DNA of 64,000 bases from Lactobacillus intestinalis (GTDB lineage: Bacteria > Bacillota > Bacilli > Lactobacillales > Lactobacillaceae), in the NCBI RefSeq assembly GCF_024397795.1, contig NZ_CP072983.1, forward strand, positions 744,001 to 808,000. Reading direction: 5' to 3'. The first letter of the stretch is position 1; each line of letters starts with the position of its first letter. Both the position numbers and the translations under genes were made by a program. Positions 1-9,136 of the stretch are shown here, piece by piece. The notes under the pieces are model-generated. The model worked only from the letters and a program-made list of their open reading frames with translations, was not told the origin of the DNA and did no database searches.

Positions 1-76
1 CGATAAAAATGGTAAAGAAGTAACTTCTGAAAAGGCTAAGAAGGCACAAAGAGAAAAGGGTCTTAGAAAAGATTAA
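1..76 (+). CDS. DUF896 (YnzC-type) protein, C-terminal end only
   Basis: The frame starting at base 2 reads 24 residues and stops at TAA 74-76. The visible tail contains NGKEVTSEKAKKAQ followed by a basic end, which resembles the C-terminus of DUF896 proteins such as Bacillus YnzC. These are small, uncharacterised helical proteins often found near lexA and yneF. The start lies before the window. The family call rests on a short tail and on the yneF neighbour, so it is moderate. Confidence 0.6.
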   Translation, partial: DKNGKEVTSEKAKKAQREKGLRKD

Positions 77-144
77 TTTTGCCTTTAAAATTTTGTATTT
101 TTTAGGTAAAATAGCATTATTAATTAATGGAGGATTTTTAGATT

Positions 145-363
145 ATGAATTTAGGATTAGCAATTGTTTTAATTATTGTTGCACTGGCAGTCGGCCTAAT
201 TGGTGGATTCTACGGTGCACGAGCATATATGAAGAAGTATTTCCAAGAAAATCCTCCAATTAACGAAGATATGATTGTTAGCATGATGTCTCAAATGGGA
301 CAAAAGCCTTCTGCTAAAAAGGTAAATCAAGTCATGAACCGTATGAAACATCAAAACAAATAG
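145..363 (+). CDS. yneF: UPF0154 small membrane protein YneF
   Basis: This 72-residue protein has one N-terminal membrane segment (about residues 3-27, ending in a [13 protein letters not shown] stretch) and a short basic cytoplasmic tail containing [10 protein letters not shown]. That pattern is typical of the UPF0154/YneF family of Firmicutes. Its cellular role is not established. A GGAGG ribosome site at 130-134 precedes the ATG. The gene stands alone between the DUF896 tail and a strong terminator, so it is probably expressed at a basal level or together with the upstream gene. The family call is confident; no function can be inferred. Confidence 0.85.
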   Translation: MNLGLAIVLIIVALAVGLIGGFYGARAYMKKYFQENPPINEDMIVSMMSQMGQKPSAKKVNQVMNRMKHQNK

Positions 364-390
364 TATTTTTGTACTAGATCATTATTGATA

Positions 391-418
391 AAGACGAAGG
401 ATCTCCTTCGTCTTTTTT
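391..418 (+). terminator. Rho-independent terminator after yneF
   Basis: A perfect stem, AAGACGAAGGA (391-401) with TCCTTCGTCTT (404-414), has a very tight loop and runs into a T tract. It separates yneF from the ABC exporter genes. Confidence 0.85.
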
Positions 419-439
419 GTATTTGAAAGAGGTGGTTGA

Positions 440-2203
440 ATGGGTATTTTTAAAAAATTAGGATGGTTTTTTAAAGAGGAGAAGAAAAGATATATTATAG
501 GAATTCTATTTTTAGCTTTAACCTCATTAGCTAATTTAGTTCCACCACGAGTATTGGGATTGATGGCGGATGAGCTAGATAAAGGTCATATCACGTGGGG
601 GCAATATGGGGCTTTAATTTTGGCTATTGTAGCTGCTGCAATTGTTCTATATGTTTTGCGTTATTTTTGGCGTAAACAAATTTGGGGTGGCGCAGCAGAG
701 CTTGAGCGCAAAATGCGCACTCGTTTGTTTAATCATTTTATGATTATGGATAAAACTTTTTATCAAAGACACCGGACTGGAGATTTGATGGCGCATGCTA
801 CTAATGATGTAACCTCTATTCAAAATGTGGCTGGAGATGGTGTCCTTACTTTAGTAGATTCATTAATCATGGGATTATCAACCATGATTGCAATGATTGT
901 ATTTGTTGACTTTAGATTAACCATTATTGCTCTCTTGCCGCTTCCATTTTTGGCTTGGGGTGCATGGAAGCTGGGAGACCATCTCCATGTTGCTTTTGAT
1001 AAATCACAAGCTGCATTTTCTCGTTTAAACAATAAAACACAAGAATCTGTTTCCGGAATTAAAGTATTGAAAACTTTTGGTCAAGGAAAAGAGGATACGG
1101 CTGCATTTGAAAAAATGGTTGATGAGACGATCAAGATTAATAAGCACGTTTTTGTTTGGGATTCCTTGTTTGATCCTTTAGGAACATTGATCATTGGCTT
1201 AACCTATGCAATTACTATTATTTATGGTGGATTTTTAGTAAAGCAAAATATTTTATCAGTTGGACAGTTGGTATCTTTTATTGCTTATATTGGGAACATG
1301 GTTTGGCCAATGTTTGCGATTGGTTATCTTTTCAATATTTTGGAACGTGGGAGTGCTAGTTACGATCGAGTAGAAAAATTATTAAATGAAAAATCATTAA
1401 TTACTGATGAAAATGCAGATGAAACCCTTACTGCAAAAGATATTGAGGGAGATCTAAACTATAATATTAAGTCATTTGCTTATCCCGATGAAAAAGATAT
1501 TTCTGTTTTAAATAATATTGATTTCACATTGAAGCCTGGTCAAACTTTGGGACTTGTGGGCCGAGTGGGTTCCGGAAAAACAACCATCATTCAGTTATTA
1601 TTACGTGAATTTGATAATTATGAGGGAAAGATTACTTTAAATGGGCATGACATTCGAGAAATACCGTTAAATGTGCTATTGCGAGAAATTTCATATGTAC
1701 CACAAAATAACTATTTATTCTCAACCAGTATTCAAAACAATATTTCCTTTTCTCAAATTGATGCGGATAATAATCAAGTTGTTGAAGCGGCTAAGAAGAG
1801 TGATTTGCATAATGACATCTTGCAAATGCCCCGTGCATATCAGACTTTAGTAGGTGAGAATGGAATTTCTCTTTCAGGGGGACAAAAGCAAAGAATGTCG
1901 ATTGCTCGTGCTCTTCTTAAACATAGTCAGATTTTGATTTTGGATGATGCACTTTCAGCAGTTGACGCCAAAACTGAAAATGAAATTTTGAATTCTTTGA
2001 AGAAAGAACGTAAAGGAAAAACCACTTTAATTGCGACGCACCGTTTAACAGCTGTGAAAAATGCGGATCTGATTCTAGTTTTGAAAAATGGTCGGATTAT
2101 TGAACGTGGAAGTCATGATGATCTTCTTCAAGAAAATGGCTGGTATGCGGATATGTGGCGGCGTCAAGAACTAGAAGAAAAGGTAGGTGACGAGAATGAA
2201 TAA
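440..2203 (+). CDS. Heterodimeric ABC exporter, subunit 1 (degenerate catalytic site)
   Basis: This 587-residue half-transporter has six N-terminal membrane segments (about 15-310) and a C-terminal nucleotide-binding domain. The Walker A motif is GRVGSGKT, the signature is LSGGQ, and the Walker B reads ILILDD, so the usual catalytic Glu is Asp. That substitution is typical of the non-catalytic partner in heterodimeric multidrug exporters such as LmrCD, BmrCD and TM287/288. The next gene encodes the canonical partner and overlaps this stop codon, so the two should form one pump in the cytoplasmic membrane. An AGAGGTGG ribosome site precedes ATG 440. The substrate (drug, lipid or peptide) cannot be told from sequence. 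Confidence 0.9.
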   Translation: MGIFKKLGWFFKEEKKRYIIGILFLALTSLANLVPPRVLGLMADELDKGHITWGQYGALILAIVAAAIVLYVLRYFWRKQIWGGAAELERKMRTRLFNHFMIMDKTFYQRHRTGDLMAHATNDVTSIQNVAGDGVLTLVDSLIMGLSTMIAMIVFVDFRLTIIALLPLPFLAWGAWKLGDHLHVAFDKSQAAFSRLNNKTQESVSGIKVLKTFGQGKEDTAAFEKMVDETIKINKHVFVWDSLFDPLGTLIIGLTYAITIIYGGFLVKQNILSVGQLVSFIAYIGNMVWPMFAIGYLFNILERGSASYDRVEKLLNEKSLITDENADETLTAKDIEGDLNYNIKSFAYPDEKDISVLNNIDFTLKPGQTLGLVGRVGSGKTTIIQLLLREFDNYEGKITLNGHDIREIPLNVLLREISYVPQNNYLFSTSIQNNISFSQIDADNNQVVEAAKKSDLHNDILQMPRAYQTLVGENGISLSGGQKQRMSIARALLKHSQILILDDALSAVDAKTENEILNSLKKERKGKTTLIATHRLTAVKNADLILVLKNGRIIERGSHDDLLQENGWYADMWRRQELEEKVGDENE

Positions 2204-3989
2204 TGAAGAAAATGAGTCAATTTGGGCTAAAGCTATTCCTTTTAAAGAGCAGGTTCAAATTTTTAAAAGATTGATGGGATTTGTTAAAAAATTTAAATTT
2301 GAAATGCTTATCGCTTTAATAGGAGCGTTTTTGGTTAGTGTTATCAATATGGCTTTGCCATTTGGTTTGCAGTATTTTTTGGATAATTTCTTAATTAAAC
2401 AAAGTGCTACAGTTCAAATTATTGTGTTTGCGGGATTTATGTATGCTTTGGGATCAATTTTGAAAGCCGCAATTCAGTTTACTTATGAGTATTTCTTTGC
2501 TTTAGGATCAGAAAAATCGCTTGAAAGGGTGAGAGTGGAACTTTATCAAAAATTGCACCGATTAGGGATGCGCTATTTTGATCAAAATCCCGCTGGATCG
2601 ATTGTTTCTAGAGTTACAAATGATACGATGACTTTAAGTAATTTCTTAGCAGTTTTAGCAAGTGTAGTGATTAGTTTCTTCTCAATTATTTCAGCCTTGG
2701 TAGCCATGTTTATGACCAACACTACTGCTGGATTTTTAATGTTATTATTTTTGCCAATTATGTTGTTTATTATTTGGCTTTATTCACAAAAAAGTTCCAA
2801 GCTCTATCGCAATTATCGTGAACGTTTAAGTAGAATTAATACTAATTTAAATGAATCGATTGAAGGAGTATCTTTAATTCAGCAGTTCAAGCAAGAAGAA
2901 AGAATGGAAAATGAGTTTGAAAATGAAAACGGTGCTTTAATGAGAACACGTTTTAATATGATTAAAGTTAACTCACTCTTGCTATCGCCATTAACAAGTC
3001 TTCTTTATTCGATTGCGTTATCAGTTTCCTTAATGTACTTTGGTTTTCCATTGCAAAAGACTTTTGTGCCAGCGGGAATCGTCTATGCCTTTTCTCAATA
3101 TATCTCACAGTTCTTCAATCCAATTTCTACTATGATGGATCAAATGACACTTTTTCAAGATGGGATTGTGGCTGGCAAGCGAATCTTTAATATCTTAGAT
3201 GATACCCAATATGAACCTCAACAAAATGCAGAGAAAGGTTTAACAATCAATAAGGGAAAGATCGAATTTAAGCATGTCAGTTTTTCTTATGATGGGAAAA
3301 ATGAAATCTTACATGATATTAACTTTACTGTTAATCCTGGAGAAACTTTGGGTATTGTTGGTCATACCGGTTCTGGTAAAAGCTCAATTATCAATGTGAT
3401 GATGAGATTTTATGATTTTCATAAAGGACAAATCTTAATTGATGGTGTTGACATCAAGAAATATCCTAAAGAAGAATTGCGTAAAAAGTTGGGTTTGGTT
3501 TTGCAAGAACCGTTCATGTTTTATGGAGATATTGTCTCAAATATTCGTTTGTATAATAAAAATATTACTGATGAACAAATTAAAAAAGCAGCCGAAACTG
3601 TTCAAGCTGATCGCTTCATTGAAGAAATGCCAGGTAAATATCATGCCAAAGTAATGGAAAATGGAGTCGAACTTAGTCAAGGTGAAAGGCAACTAATTTC
3701 TTTTGCACGGACTTTAGTAACTGATCCCAAAATCTTGGTATTGGATGAAGCAACTGCTAATGTCGATACAGAAACCGAAACTATGATTCAAAAGGGACTT
3801 AAGACTTTACGTAAGGGAAGAACAACTTTAGCAATTGCTCACCGTTTATCAACGATTGCCGATGCTGATCAAATCATTGTTTTGGATAAAGGGCGCATCG
3901 TTGAAAAGGGTACTCATGATGAATTGCTTGCGAAAAAAGGGTATTATTATAAGCTGTATACTTTACAAAATAGCGAGGGAAAAGAATAA
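2196..3989 (+). CDS. Heterodimeric ABC exporter, subunit 2 (canonical ATPase)
   Basis: This second half-transporter has about 597 residues: an N-terminal membrane domain and a C-terminal nucleotide-binding domain with Walker A GHTGSGKS, signature LSQGE and Walker B ILVLDEAT with the catalytic Glu intact. It pairs with the Asp-bearing subunit upstream. The ATG at 2196 is preferred over an in-frame GTG at 2187 because AGGTGA at 2185-2190 is a good ribosome site for it; the start overlaps the upstream stop by 8 nt, implying translational coupling. The signature has Gln in place of the first Gly (LSQGE), as in the TM288-type subunit. It is probably a multidrug or lipid exporter of the LmrCD type; the substrate is unknown. 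Confidence 0.9.
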   Translation: MNNEENESIWAKAIPFKEQVQIFKRLMGFVKKFKFEMLIALIGAFLVSVINMALPFGLQYFLDNFLIKQSATVQIIVFAGFMYALGSILKAAIQFTYEYFFALGSEKSLERVRVELYQKLHRLGMRYFDQNPAGSIVSRVTNDTMTLSNFLAVLASVVISFFSIISALVAMFMTNTTAGFLMLLFLPIMLFIIWLYSQKSSKLYRNYRERLSRINTNLNESIEGVSLIQQFKQEERMENEFENENGALMRTRFNMIKVNSLLLSPLTSLLYSIALSVSLMYFGFPLQKTFVPAGIVYAFSQYISQFFNPISTMMDQMTLFQDGIVAGKRIFNILDDTQYEPQQNAEKGLTINKGKIEFKHVSFSYDGKNEILHDINFTVNPGETLGIVGHTGSGKSSIINVMMRFYDFHKGQILIDGVDIKKYPKEELRKKLGLVLQEPFMFYGDIVSNIRLYNKNITDEQIKKAAETVQADRFIEEMPGKYHAKVMENGVELSQGERQLISFARTLVTDPKILVLDEATANVDTETETMIQKGLKTLRKGRTTLAIAHRLSTIADADQIIVLDKGRIVEKGTHDELLAKKGYYYKLYTLQNSEGKE

Positions 3990-4219
3990 TGAATTCATTG
4001 TTACCATTCACCTTAATTGCAATTATCTTTGCCATTATAATGATTATTTTGAAGAAAACAGTAATGATAGGGAGCTCGATTTTAGTAGTAGGGATCTTGT
4101 TTGCAATAGATAGTCTTTGCTTGACGTCACGTGCCCCAAGTTATTTATATGCTTTGCCGATTTTATTTATTGGATTGGGTATCTATTACATTTTTAAGGC
4201 TTTCAAGAAAAGATCATAA
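3989..4219 (+). CDS. Small membrane protein translationally coupled to the ABC exporter
   Basis: This 76-residue, very hydrophobic protein has about three membrane segments (roughly 3-20, 27-44 and 52-68) and a basic KKRS tail. I do not recognise the family. Its ATG shares one base with the TAA of the exporter subunit (TAATG), so it is translated from the same mRNA, and a terminator follows directly. The position suggests an accessory or stabilising subunit of the exporter, but that is inference from context only. It could also be an unrelated small membrane protein. Confidence 0.65.
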   Translation: MNSLLPFTLIAIIFAIIMIILKKTVMIGSSILVVGILFAIDSLCLTSRAPSYLYALPILFIGLGIYYIFKAFKKRS

Positions 4220-4228
4220 ATAAAGCGC

Positions 4229-4274
4229 AAAAAAAGACTGAACTTGTCAATCTAGACAAACTCAGCCTTTTTAT
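4229..4274. terminator. Bidirectional terminator between exporter operon and cfa
   Basis: The stem AAAGACTGA...TTGTC pairs with GACAA...CTCAGCCTTT, with an A run on one side and a T run on the other. It lies between convergent genes and can serve both. Confidence 0.75.
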
Positions 4275-4275
4275 T

Positions 4276-5454
4276 TTACTTATGTAACATGTACTTTCTA
4301 GTCATTGGTAAATCTTTACCAGATGGGCCCTTAGTCATTAGATATTGAACTATATCAATGTTTCCTGATTCAAATGATGCCGCACATGCTTGTAAATACA
4401 TGTCCCACATTCTGGTGAATCTTTCACCCATCATCTTTTCTACTTCATCACGAGCATTATTGAAGTTCTCGTCCCAAATTTCAAGAGTTCTTTGGTAGTG
4501 ACGACGAAGCATTTCAACGTCAGTGATTTGCAAATCGTTTTCAACAATATCGCCGATGATCTCTTGTAAACCAGGAATGTAGCCACCTGGGAAAATATAC
4601 TTGTTAATCCAGGCATTAGTTGCACCGCCTTGTTGACGAGTGATTCCGTGGATTAAAGCAACTCCATCTTGCTTCAAGTAGCGGTAAATGTCGTGGAAAT
4701 ATTCACTTAAGTTTTCGCTACCTACATGTTCAAACATCCCCACTGAAGTGATGTAATCCCATTGTTGATCGCCAAGTTCTCGATAGTCTTCAAGTTTAAC
4801 TTCAGCAACATCTTGCAAGTTTTCATCGTAGATACGTTTTTGAACAAATTTGAATTGCTCTTCGCTTAAAGTTACCCCTGTTACCTTTAAACCATATTCT
4901 TTGGCAGCAGTAAGCATTAAAGTTCCCCAGCCGCATCCAATGTCAAGCAAAGTTTTTCCTTCGTGGGGATGCAGCTTATTTAGGATATGGTGTACTTTAG
5001 CAATTTGAGCTTTTTCAAGATCATCCTTATTGTCATCTTCAAAGTAAGCACATGAGTAGGTTAAAGTAGGGTCAAGCCAAAGCTTGTAAAAATCATTTCC
5101 AATATCGTAGTGACTTTGAACATCTTCTTCACTTTGTTCTTCAGTATGCTTTTGCTTAGGTAGAAATTTGCGGAACTTAGAAGAACGCATAAAACTGTTG
5201 GCACTGTCATAAGCACCACAGATTAACTTTTGAATATCACCTTTGATTTCAATCTTCTTGTCCATGTAGCCTTCACCTAATGCAAGCGAGGCGTTGCGAG
5301 TAATGTCTGACATTGGAATTTTCTCGTTAAAAATAATTTCAATATCAGGAGTACCATTGCCGTAAACTTCGCTTTTACCATCCCAGTAAGTTACCTTAAC
5401 AGGAAATGGGAAGGATTTGCTAAGCATCATCTTGTAAAAAGTTTTTTCTAACAT
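4276..5454 (-). CDS. cfa: Cyclopropane-fatty-acyl-phospholipid synthase
   Basis: This 392-residue SAM-dependent enzyme transfers a methylene group to the double bond of unsaturated acyl chains in membrane phospholipids. In lactobacilli it makes lactobacillic and dihydrosterculic acids. The SAM-binding motif LLDIGCGWG lies near the middle, after the conserved [13 protein letters not shown] stretch typical of Cfa. The C-terminal part keeps EIWDENF and the aromatic stretch before the end. Length matches the family. A GGAGGG ribosome site lies just upstream on the minus strand. It is a single-gene unit, convergent with the exporter operon. Family knowledge links it to acid and stationary-phase adaptation; nothing in the sequence shows that directly. 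Confidence 0.95.
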   Translation of the reverse strand: MLEKTFYKMMLSKSFPFPVKVTYWDGKSEVYGNGTPDIEIIFNEKIPMSDITRNASLALGEGYMDKKIEIKGDIQKLICGAYDSANSFMRSSKFRKFLPKQKHTEEQSEEDVQSHYDIGNDFYKLWLDPTLTYSCAYFEDDNKDDLEKAQIAKVHHILNKLHPHEGKTLLDIGCGWGTLMLTAAKEYGLKVTGVTLSEEQFKFVQKRIYDENLQDVAEVKLEDYRELGDQQWDYITSVGMFEHVGSENLSEYFHDIYRYLKQDGVALIHGITRQQGGATNAWINKYIFPGGYIPGLQEIIGDIVENDLQITDVEMLRRHYQRTLEIWDENFNNARDEVEKMMGERFTRMWDMYLQACAASFESGNIDIVQYLMTKGPSGKDLPMTRKYMLHK

Positions 5455-5609
5455 TTAGGTCCCTCCAAAAATATTAATGCTGATAATAATTTTAACACTA
5501 ATTGAAAATTCTCAAGTTGAATTAATAGAAAAGTTTTCTGAATTTGTTTTATTTAGGTAATTTCTGTTAGAATTTTATAATAATAGAAAAAGAGAAGGAA
5601 TGGTGGTTC

Positions 5610-6437
5610 ATGCTTAAGAAAAAGATAATTGTATTTTTATCTTTGATAATTAGCTTAATTTTTGTTGTAACGGGATGTCAAAACAAGCAGAATCAGAATG
5701 TCTATAAAGAAGTAAAAAGTAGTAAGACAATTAACTGGGGCGTAAAAGCCGACACTCCTTTATTTGGTGCAATGAGCATTAGAACTGGTAAAATTCAAGG
5801 CTTTGAAGTGGATTTAGCTGAAGCATTAACTCATAAAATGCTTGGCAAGAATGCTAAAGCCAATTTTGTTACTACAACTGCTAATACTAAAATTCAACTT
5901 TTAAAAAATAGAAATATTGATGCTGCGATCGCTGCAATGACAATTACCCCTGAACGTAAGAAGGAAGTAGATTTTAGTAAGCCTTATTTTCCAGCAGGCC
6001 AGAGTTTATTAGTTGCCAACGATAGTAAAATTAAAAATGTTCGTCAACTTAATGGTAAAAAGGTTTTGGCTGTTAAAGGAACGACTGCAGTTGATGCCGT
6101 GCATAAATTTGCTCCTAAAGCTTCAGTAATTCAATATGATGACTATGGTCAAGCTTTTGCTGCGTTGAAAGCAGGTCAAGGTGAAGCTTTTACTACCGAC
6201 AATGGGATTTTAGCGGGAATTGCCCGAGATAATCCTGGTTATAAATTAGTTGGTGGTACTTTTACTAATCAACCTTACGGAATCGCTGTTAATAAGGGAC
6301 AAGGCGAGATGGCCAATAAAATTAATCAAGCCTTAACTGAACTAGAAAAAGACGGCACTTATGATCGAATTGTGCGCAAGTGGTTTAAAGGTATTCCAGG
6401 CTTTAACCTACATGAGATTGAAAAATATGGTAAATAA
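5610..6437 (+). CDS. Polar amino-acid ABC transporter substrate-binding lipoprotein (orphan)
   Basis: The 275-residue product begins with a lipoprotein signal: Lys-rich start, hydrophobic core, then VTGC with Cys23 as the lipidation site. The mature part is a type-3 periplasmic-binding fold (SBP_bac_3) with the usual FEVDLAEAL and MTITPERKKEVDFSKPY stretches, seen in binding proteins for glutamine, arginine or cystine. It should sit on the outer face of the membrane and deliver amino acids to an ABC permease. No permease or ATPase gene is adjacent, so it must use one encoded elsewhere. The ligand cannot be assigned from sequence. A possible extended -10 (TGTTAGAAT) lies about 40 nt upstream. 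Confidence 0.88.
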   Translation: MLKKKIIVFLSLIISLIFVVTGCQNKQNQNVYKEVKSSKTINWGVKADTPLFGAMSIRTGKIQGFEVDLAEALTHKMLGKNAKANFVTTTANTKIQLLKNRNIDAAIAAMTITPERKKEVDFSKPYFPAGQSLLVANDSKIKNVRQLNGKKVLAVKGTTAVDAVHKFAPKASVIQYDDYGQAFAALKAGQGEAFTTDNGILAGIARDNPGYKLVGGTFTNQPYGIAVNKGQGEMANKINQALTELEKDGTYDRIVRKWFKGIPGFNLHEIEKYGK

Positions 6438-6472
6438 AAAAGCCGAGATGATGTCTCGACTTTTTATTTTGC
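6436..6472. terminator. Bidirectional terminator between binding protein and plsC
   Basis: A hairpin of the form AAAAAGCCGAGA / TCTCGACTTTTT has A and T tracts on its two sides. It lies between two convergent genes. Confidence 0.8.
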
Positions 6473-7078
6473 AACGTAATGAAAATTAGGATTTTGTTCT
6501 TTATCTAACTTGTCCCAGGCATTTTCCAATTCTTGGTAAATCTTTTCTTCGTTTTCGTGGGTTAATTTGGTCTTGCGGTCAATGTAGATTGGATCACCAA
6601 AACATACTTCAAGTGGTTTTCTCTTTAAAAAACCTTTAAAAGTTAGGGGTCCTTGATAAACCACAGGGACCATCGGCTTTTGAGAGAGTTTAGCGATTAA
6701 TAATGCTCCGCCTTTAAGTTCAGAAGAATGCCGAGTTCCTGAAGGAAAAATGATTAAAGACAGCTTTCCTTTTTTTAAACCTTTAACAGGAACCTTTAAA
6801 ACAGAAGGGCCGGGATGTGCGCGATCAACCGGAAAGGCATGAGAATGCTTTAAAATGAAGTGTAAAACTGGATTTTTAAATAATTCGATTTTAGCCATAA
6901 ACATGAATTCCATTGGACTAGCTGCTAAAGCAAATAAAATCGGTTCCCACCAAGTACGGTGAGGAGCAACTAAAATATAGTTTCCATCAGGAAGACGATC
7001 TTTATGGTGAACATGCAAGTGCCCATTTAATACCCATACAATAAAACGGGCAATTGGACGAATGATTCGATAAAACAT
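6464..7078 (-). CDS. plsC: PlsC-like 1-acyl-glycerol-3-phosphate acyltransferase with variant HX4E motif
   Basis: This 204-residue acyltransferase would add the second acyl chain to lysophosphatidic acid at the membrane in phospholipid synthesis. The N-terminus has a hydrophobic, basic anchor. The catalytic block reads PHRTWWEPI, so the usual HX4D is HX4E here (His40, Glu45). The second block is FPSGTR where FPEGTR is more common. A later VPVVYQG stretch fits block IV. Because two key positions deviate, substrate or efficiency may differ from classical PlsC. A GGAGG site precedes the start on the minus strand. It is divergent from the methyltransferase gene, with about 60 nt between them. Confidence 0.8.
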   Translation of the reverse strand: MFYRIIRPIARFIVWVLNGHLHVHHKDRLPDGNYILVAPHRTWWEPILFALAASPMEFMFMAKIELFKNPVLHFILKHSHAFPVDRAHPGPSVLKVPVKGLKKGKLSLIIFPSGTRHSSELKGGALLIAKLSQKPMVPVVYQGPLTFKGFLKRKPLEVCFGDPIYIDRKTKLTHENEEKIYQELENAWDKLDKEQNPNFHYVAK

Positions 7079-7137
7079 ATTTTTCCTCCGTTTTTATTGT
7101 AAATTATTATAGCAAAGAAATTGAAAGGATAAAAATA

Positions 7138-8169
7138 ATGGTAGAACTCGGCAAAAATGAACGTATCGATTATATGTATAGTGATAATTTGAAAATTATT
7201 CAGGATAAAACAGCTTTTAGTTTCTCTCTTGATACTTTATTGTTAGCTTATTGGGCAAAACAAGCTATCCATAATCGTGATAAAGTAGCAGATTTATGTG
7301 CTGGCAACTGTGCTGCAACAATTTATATGGCATATTTTAACAATGCAAAATATGATGCGATTGAAATTCAGAATGAAATTTTTTCTCAAGCTCAGCGCTC
7401 AGTAGAACTCAATAAAATGGAAAATCAGATCCATGTTCATCAAGATAATGTCAAAAATGCACCTAAATTTTTACGAAAAGATAGCTATGATGTGGTAGTA
7501 GTTAATCCTCCGTATTTTAAAACTCCTCAAGGTCATGAAGTTAACCCGGATCCTAAAAAGGCAATTGCTCGACATGAAATTTTGGTTAACTTAGAAGAAA
7601 TTATTGAAGTTGCTAGCGGCTTGTTAAAAATGAAGGGGAAAATGTTTATGGTACATCGCCCTGAGCGCTTAGGAGAAATTGCTTATTATTGTATGAAGCA
7701 TGATATGAGCGTCAAGTTTATTCAACCCTTTGTCTCTCATCGGGGGATGGATGCAAATTTAGTAATTGTTGAAGCGGTCAAGCATACAGCTTTTGATGGG
7801 ACAGTTTTACGTGATGCTATTGAGGTTCATGACAAAGATGGTGAATTTTTACCTCATATTCAGCGCATTATTAGAGAAAGTGATGAAGATAGAAAAAAAC
7901 ATGATGAACAAGGCAAGTATTACTTCTATGTGTTGCTTTGCAAAGATGGTAGTTTTTATGGCGGGTTTACCAATGACTTACAGCATCGTTTAAAGATGCA
8001 TAATACCGGAAAGGGTGCTAAGTATACTAAGGCACGACGACCAGTAAAGATGATTTATCATGAGGAGTTTACAGACAAAAGCGCGGCTTTAAAAAGAGAG
8101 TATTGGTTTAAGCATCATGATCGAAAATGGAAGGAAAAATTCTTAAAAGAACATAATGTTCATTTTTAA
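7138..8169 (+). CDS. tRNA adenine-N6 methyltransferase (TrmN6-like) fused to a GIY-YIG domain (YazA-like)
   Basis: Two proteins that are separate in Bacillus (YabB and YazA) are joined here. Residues 1 to about 250 form a Rossmann methyltransferase with a SAM loop ADLCAGN (51-57) and NPPY at 123-126, the N6-adenine methylase signature; by family it modifies A37 of tRNA-Val. Residues from about 259 to the end form a compact GIY-YIG domain starting [20 protein letters not shown], with a conserved Arg and Glu further on. There is one continuous frame and no internal ribosome site that I can see. A GAAAGGA ribosome site precedes the ATG. The nuclease role of YazA-type domains is unproven. Confidence 0.88.
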   Translation: MVELGKNERIDYMYSDNLKIIQDKTAFSFSLDTLLLAYWAKQAIHNRDKVADLCAGNCAATIYMAYFNNAKYDAIEIQNEIFSQAQRSVELNKMENQIHVHQDNVKNAPKFLRKDSYDVVVVNPPYFKTPQGHEVNPDPKKAIARHEILVNLEEIIEVASGLLKMKGKMFMVHRPERLGEIAYYCMKHDMSVKFIQPFVSHRGMDANLVIVEAVKHTAFDGTVLRDAIEVHDKDGEFLPHIQRIIRESDEDRKKHDEQGKYYFYVLLCKDGSFYGGFTNDLQHRLKMHNTGKGAKYTKARRPVKMIYHEEFTDKSAALKREYWFKHHDRKWKEKFLKEHNVHF

Positions 8170-8179
8170 GGAAAATCTC

Positions 8180-8208
8180 TTGCTTTTCTTCAATATATTT
8201 AGTAATAT
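8180..8208 (+). promoter_or_regulatory. Promoter of rpsB
   Basis: A TTGCTT (8180-8185) and TAATAT (8203-8208) pair with exactly 17 nt spacing lies upstream of a roughly 110-nt leader before rpsB. Confidence 0.6.
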
Positions 8209-8214
8209 GTTCTG

Positions 8215-8320
8215 GTGTGTTAAACACACTGATAACACATCAAGAGCGATTGATAGATTGGTGCCTTACATAGGTCAAATATCAAAATGAACGCTTGAGA
8301 GGATTAAAACCATAGGAGGA
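8215..8320 (+). promoter_or_regulatory. Structured 5' leader of rpsB, possible S2 autoregulatory RNA
   Basis: The leader contains a GTGTGTT/AACACAC hairpin and a longer-range pairing of TCAA-GA-GCG (8240-8248) with CGCTTGA (8292-8298) that encloses about 45 nt. No coding frame explains it. Ribosomal protein leaders often bind their own product, so autoregulation by S2 is an inference from position only. Confidence 0.4.
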
Positions 8321-8328
8321 ATTTATTT

Positions 8329-9102
8329 ATGTCAGTTGTTACTATGAAGCAATTGCTTGAAGCTGGTGTACACTTTGGTCACCAAACTAGAAGATGGAAC
8401 CCTAAGATGGCTCCTTACATTTTTACTCAAAGAAACGGTATCTACATCATTGATTTACAAAAGACTATCAAGATGTTAGATGATGCTTACAACTTCATGA
8501 AGGCTGTAGCACAAGATGGTGGCGTATTCTTATTCGTAGGTACTAAGAAGCAAGCTCAAGATTCAATTGCTGAAGAAGCAACCCGTGCAGGTCAATACTA
8601 CGTTAACCAACGTTGGTTAGGTGGTACTTTGACTAACTGGAGCACTATTCAAAGCCGTGTTAAGCGTTTGAAGCAATTAAAGGAAATGTCACAAGACGGT
8701 ACCTTTGACGTATTGCCAAAGAAAGAAGTTGCTCTTTTAACTAAGGAAATGGACAAGCTTGAAAGATTCTTAGGCGGTATCGAAGATATGCCAAGAATTC
8801 CAGATGTTATGTTCGTTGTTGATCCTAAGAAGGAAAAGATCGCTGTTCACGAAGCAAACATTTTGGGTATCCCAGTTGTTGCTATGGTTGATACTAACAC
8901 TGATCCAGATCCAATCGACGTAGTTATCCCATCAAACGATGACGCTATTCGTGCTATTCGTTTGATCGCAGGTGCTATGGCTGATGCTATTATTGAAGGT
9001 AAGCAAGGTCAAGACGACGAAGAAATCGAAGTTGACTTTGAAGAAAATGCTGACGGTTCAGAAGAAATTGTTGGTGTTGAAGAAGAATCAGACAAAGACT
9101 AG
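8329..9102 (+). CDS. rpsB: 30S ribosomal protein S2
   Basis: This 257-residue protein opens with the family stretch [22 protein letters not shown] and carries the S2 core to about residue 225, followed by a strongly acidic tail ([18 protein letters not shown]). S2 binds the 30S subunit at the head-body junction and is needed for S1 or mRNA docking. AGGAGG precedes the ATG at good spacing. Codon choice is of the highly expressed type, as in tsf, dnaK and eno. It is followed by tsf after 34 nt, the conserved rpsB-tsf pair. Confidence 0.98.
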   Translation: MSVVTMKQLLEAGVHFGHQTRRWNPKMAPYIFTQRNGIYIIDLQKTIKMLDDAYNFMKAVAQDGGVFLFVGTKKQAQDSIAEEATRAGQYYVNQRWLGGTLTNWSTIQSRVKRLKQLKEMSQDGTFDVLPKKEVALLTKEMDKLERFLGGIEDMPRIPDVMFVVDPKKEKIAVHEANILGIPVVAMVDTNTDPDPIDVVIPSNDDAIRAIRLIAGAMADAIIEGKQGQDDEEIEVDFEENADGSEEIVGVEEESDKD

Positions 9103-9136
9103 TTTTTACTATTAGTTCTGTTAGGAGGACACAATA

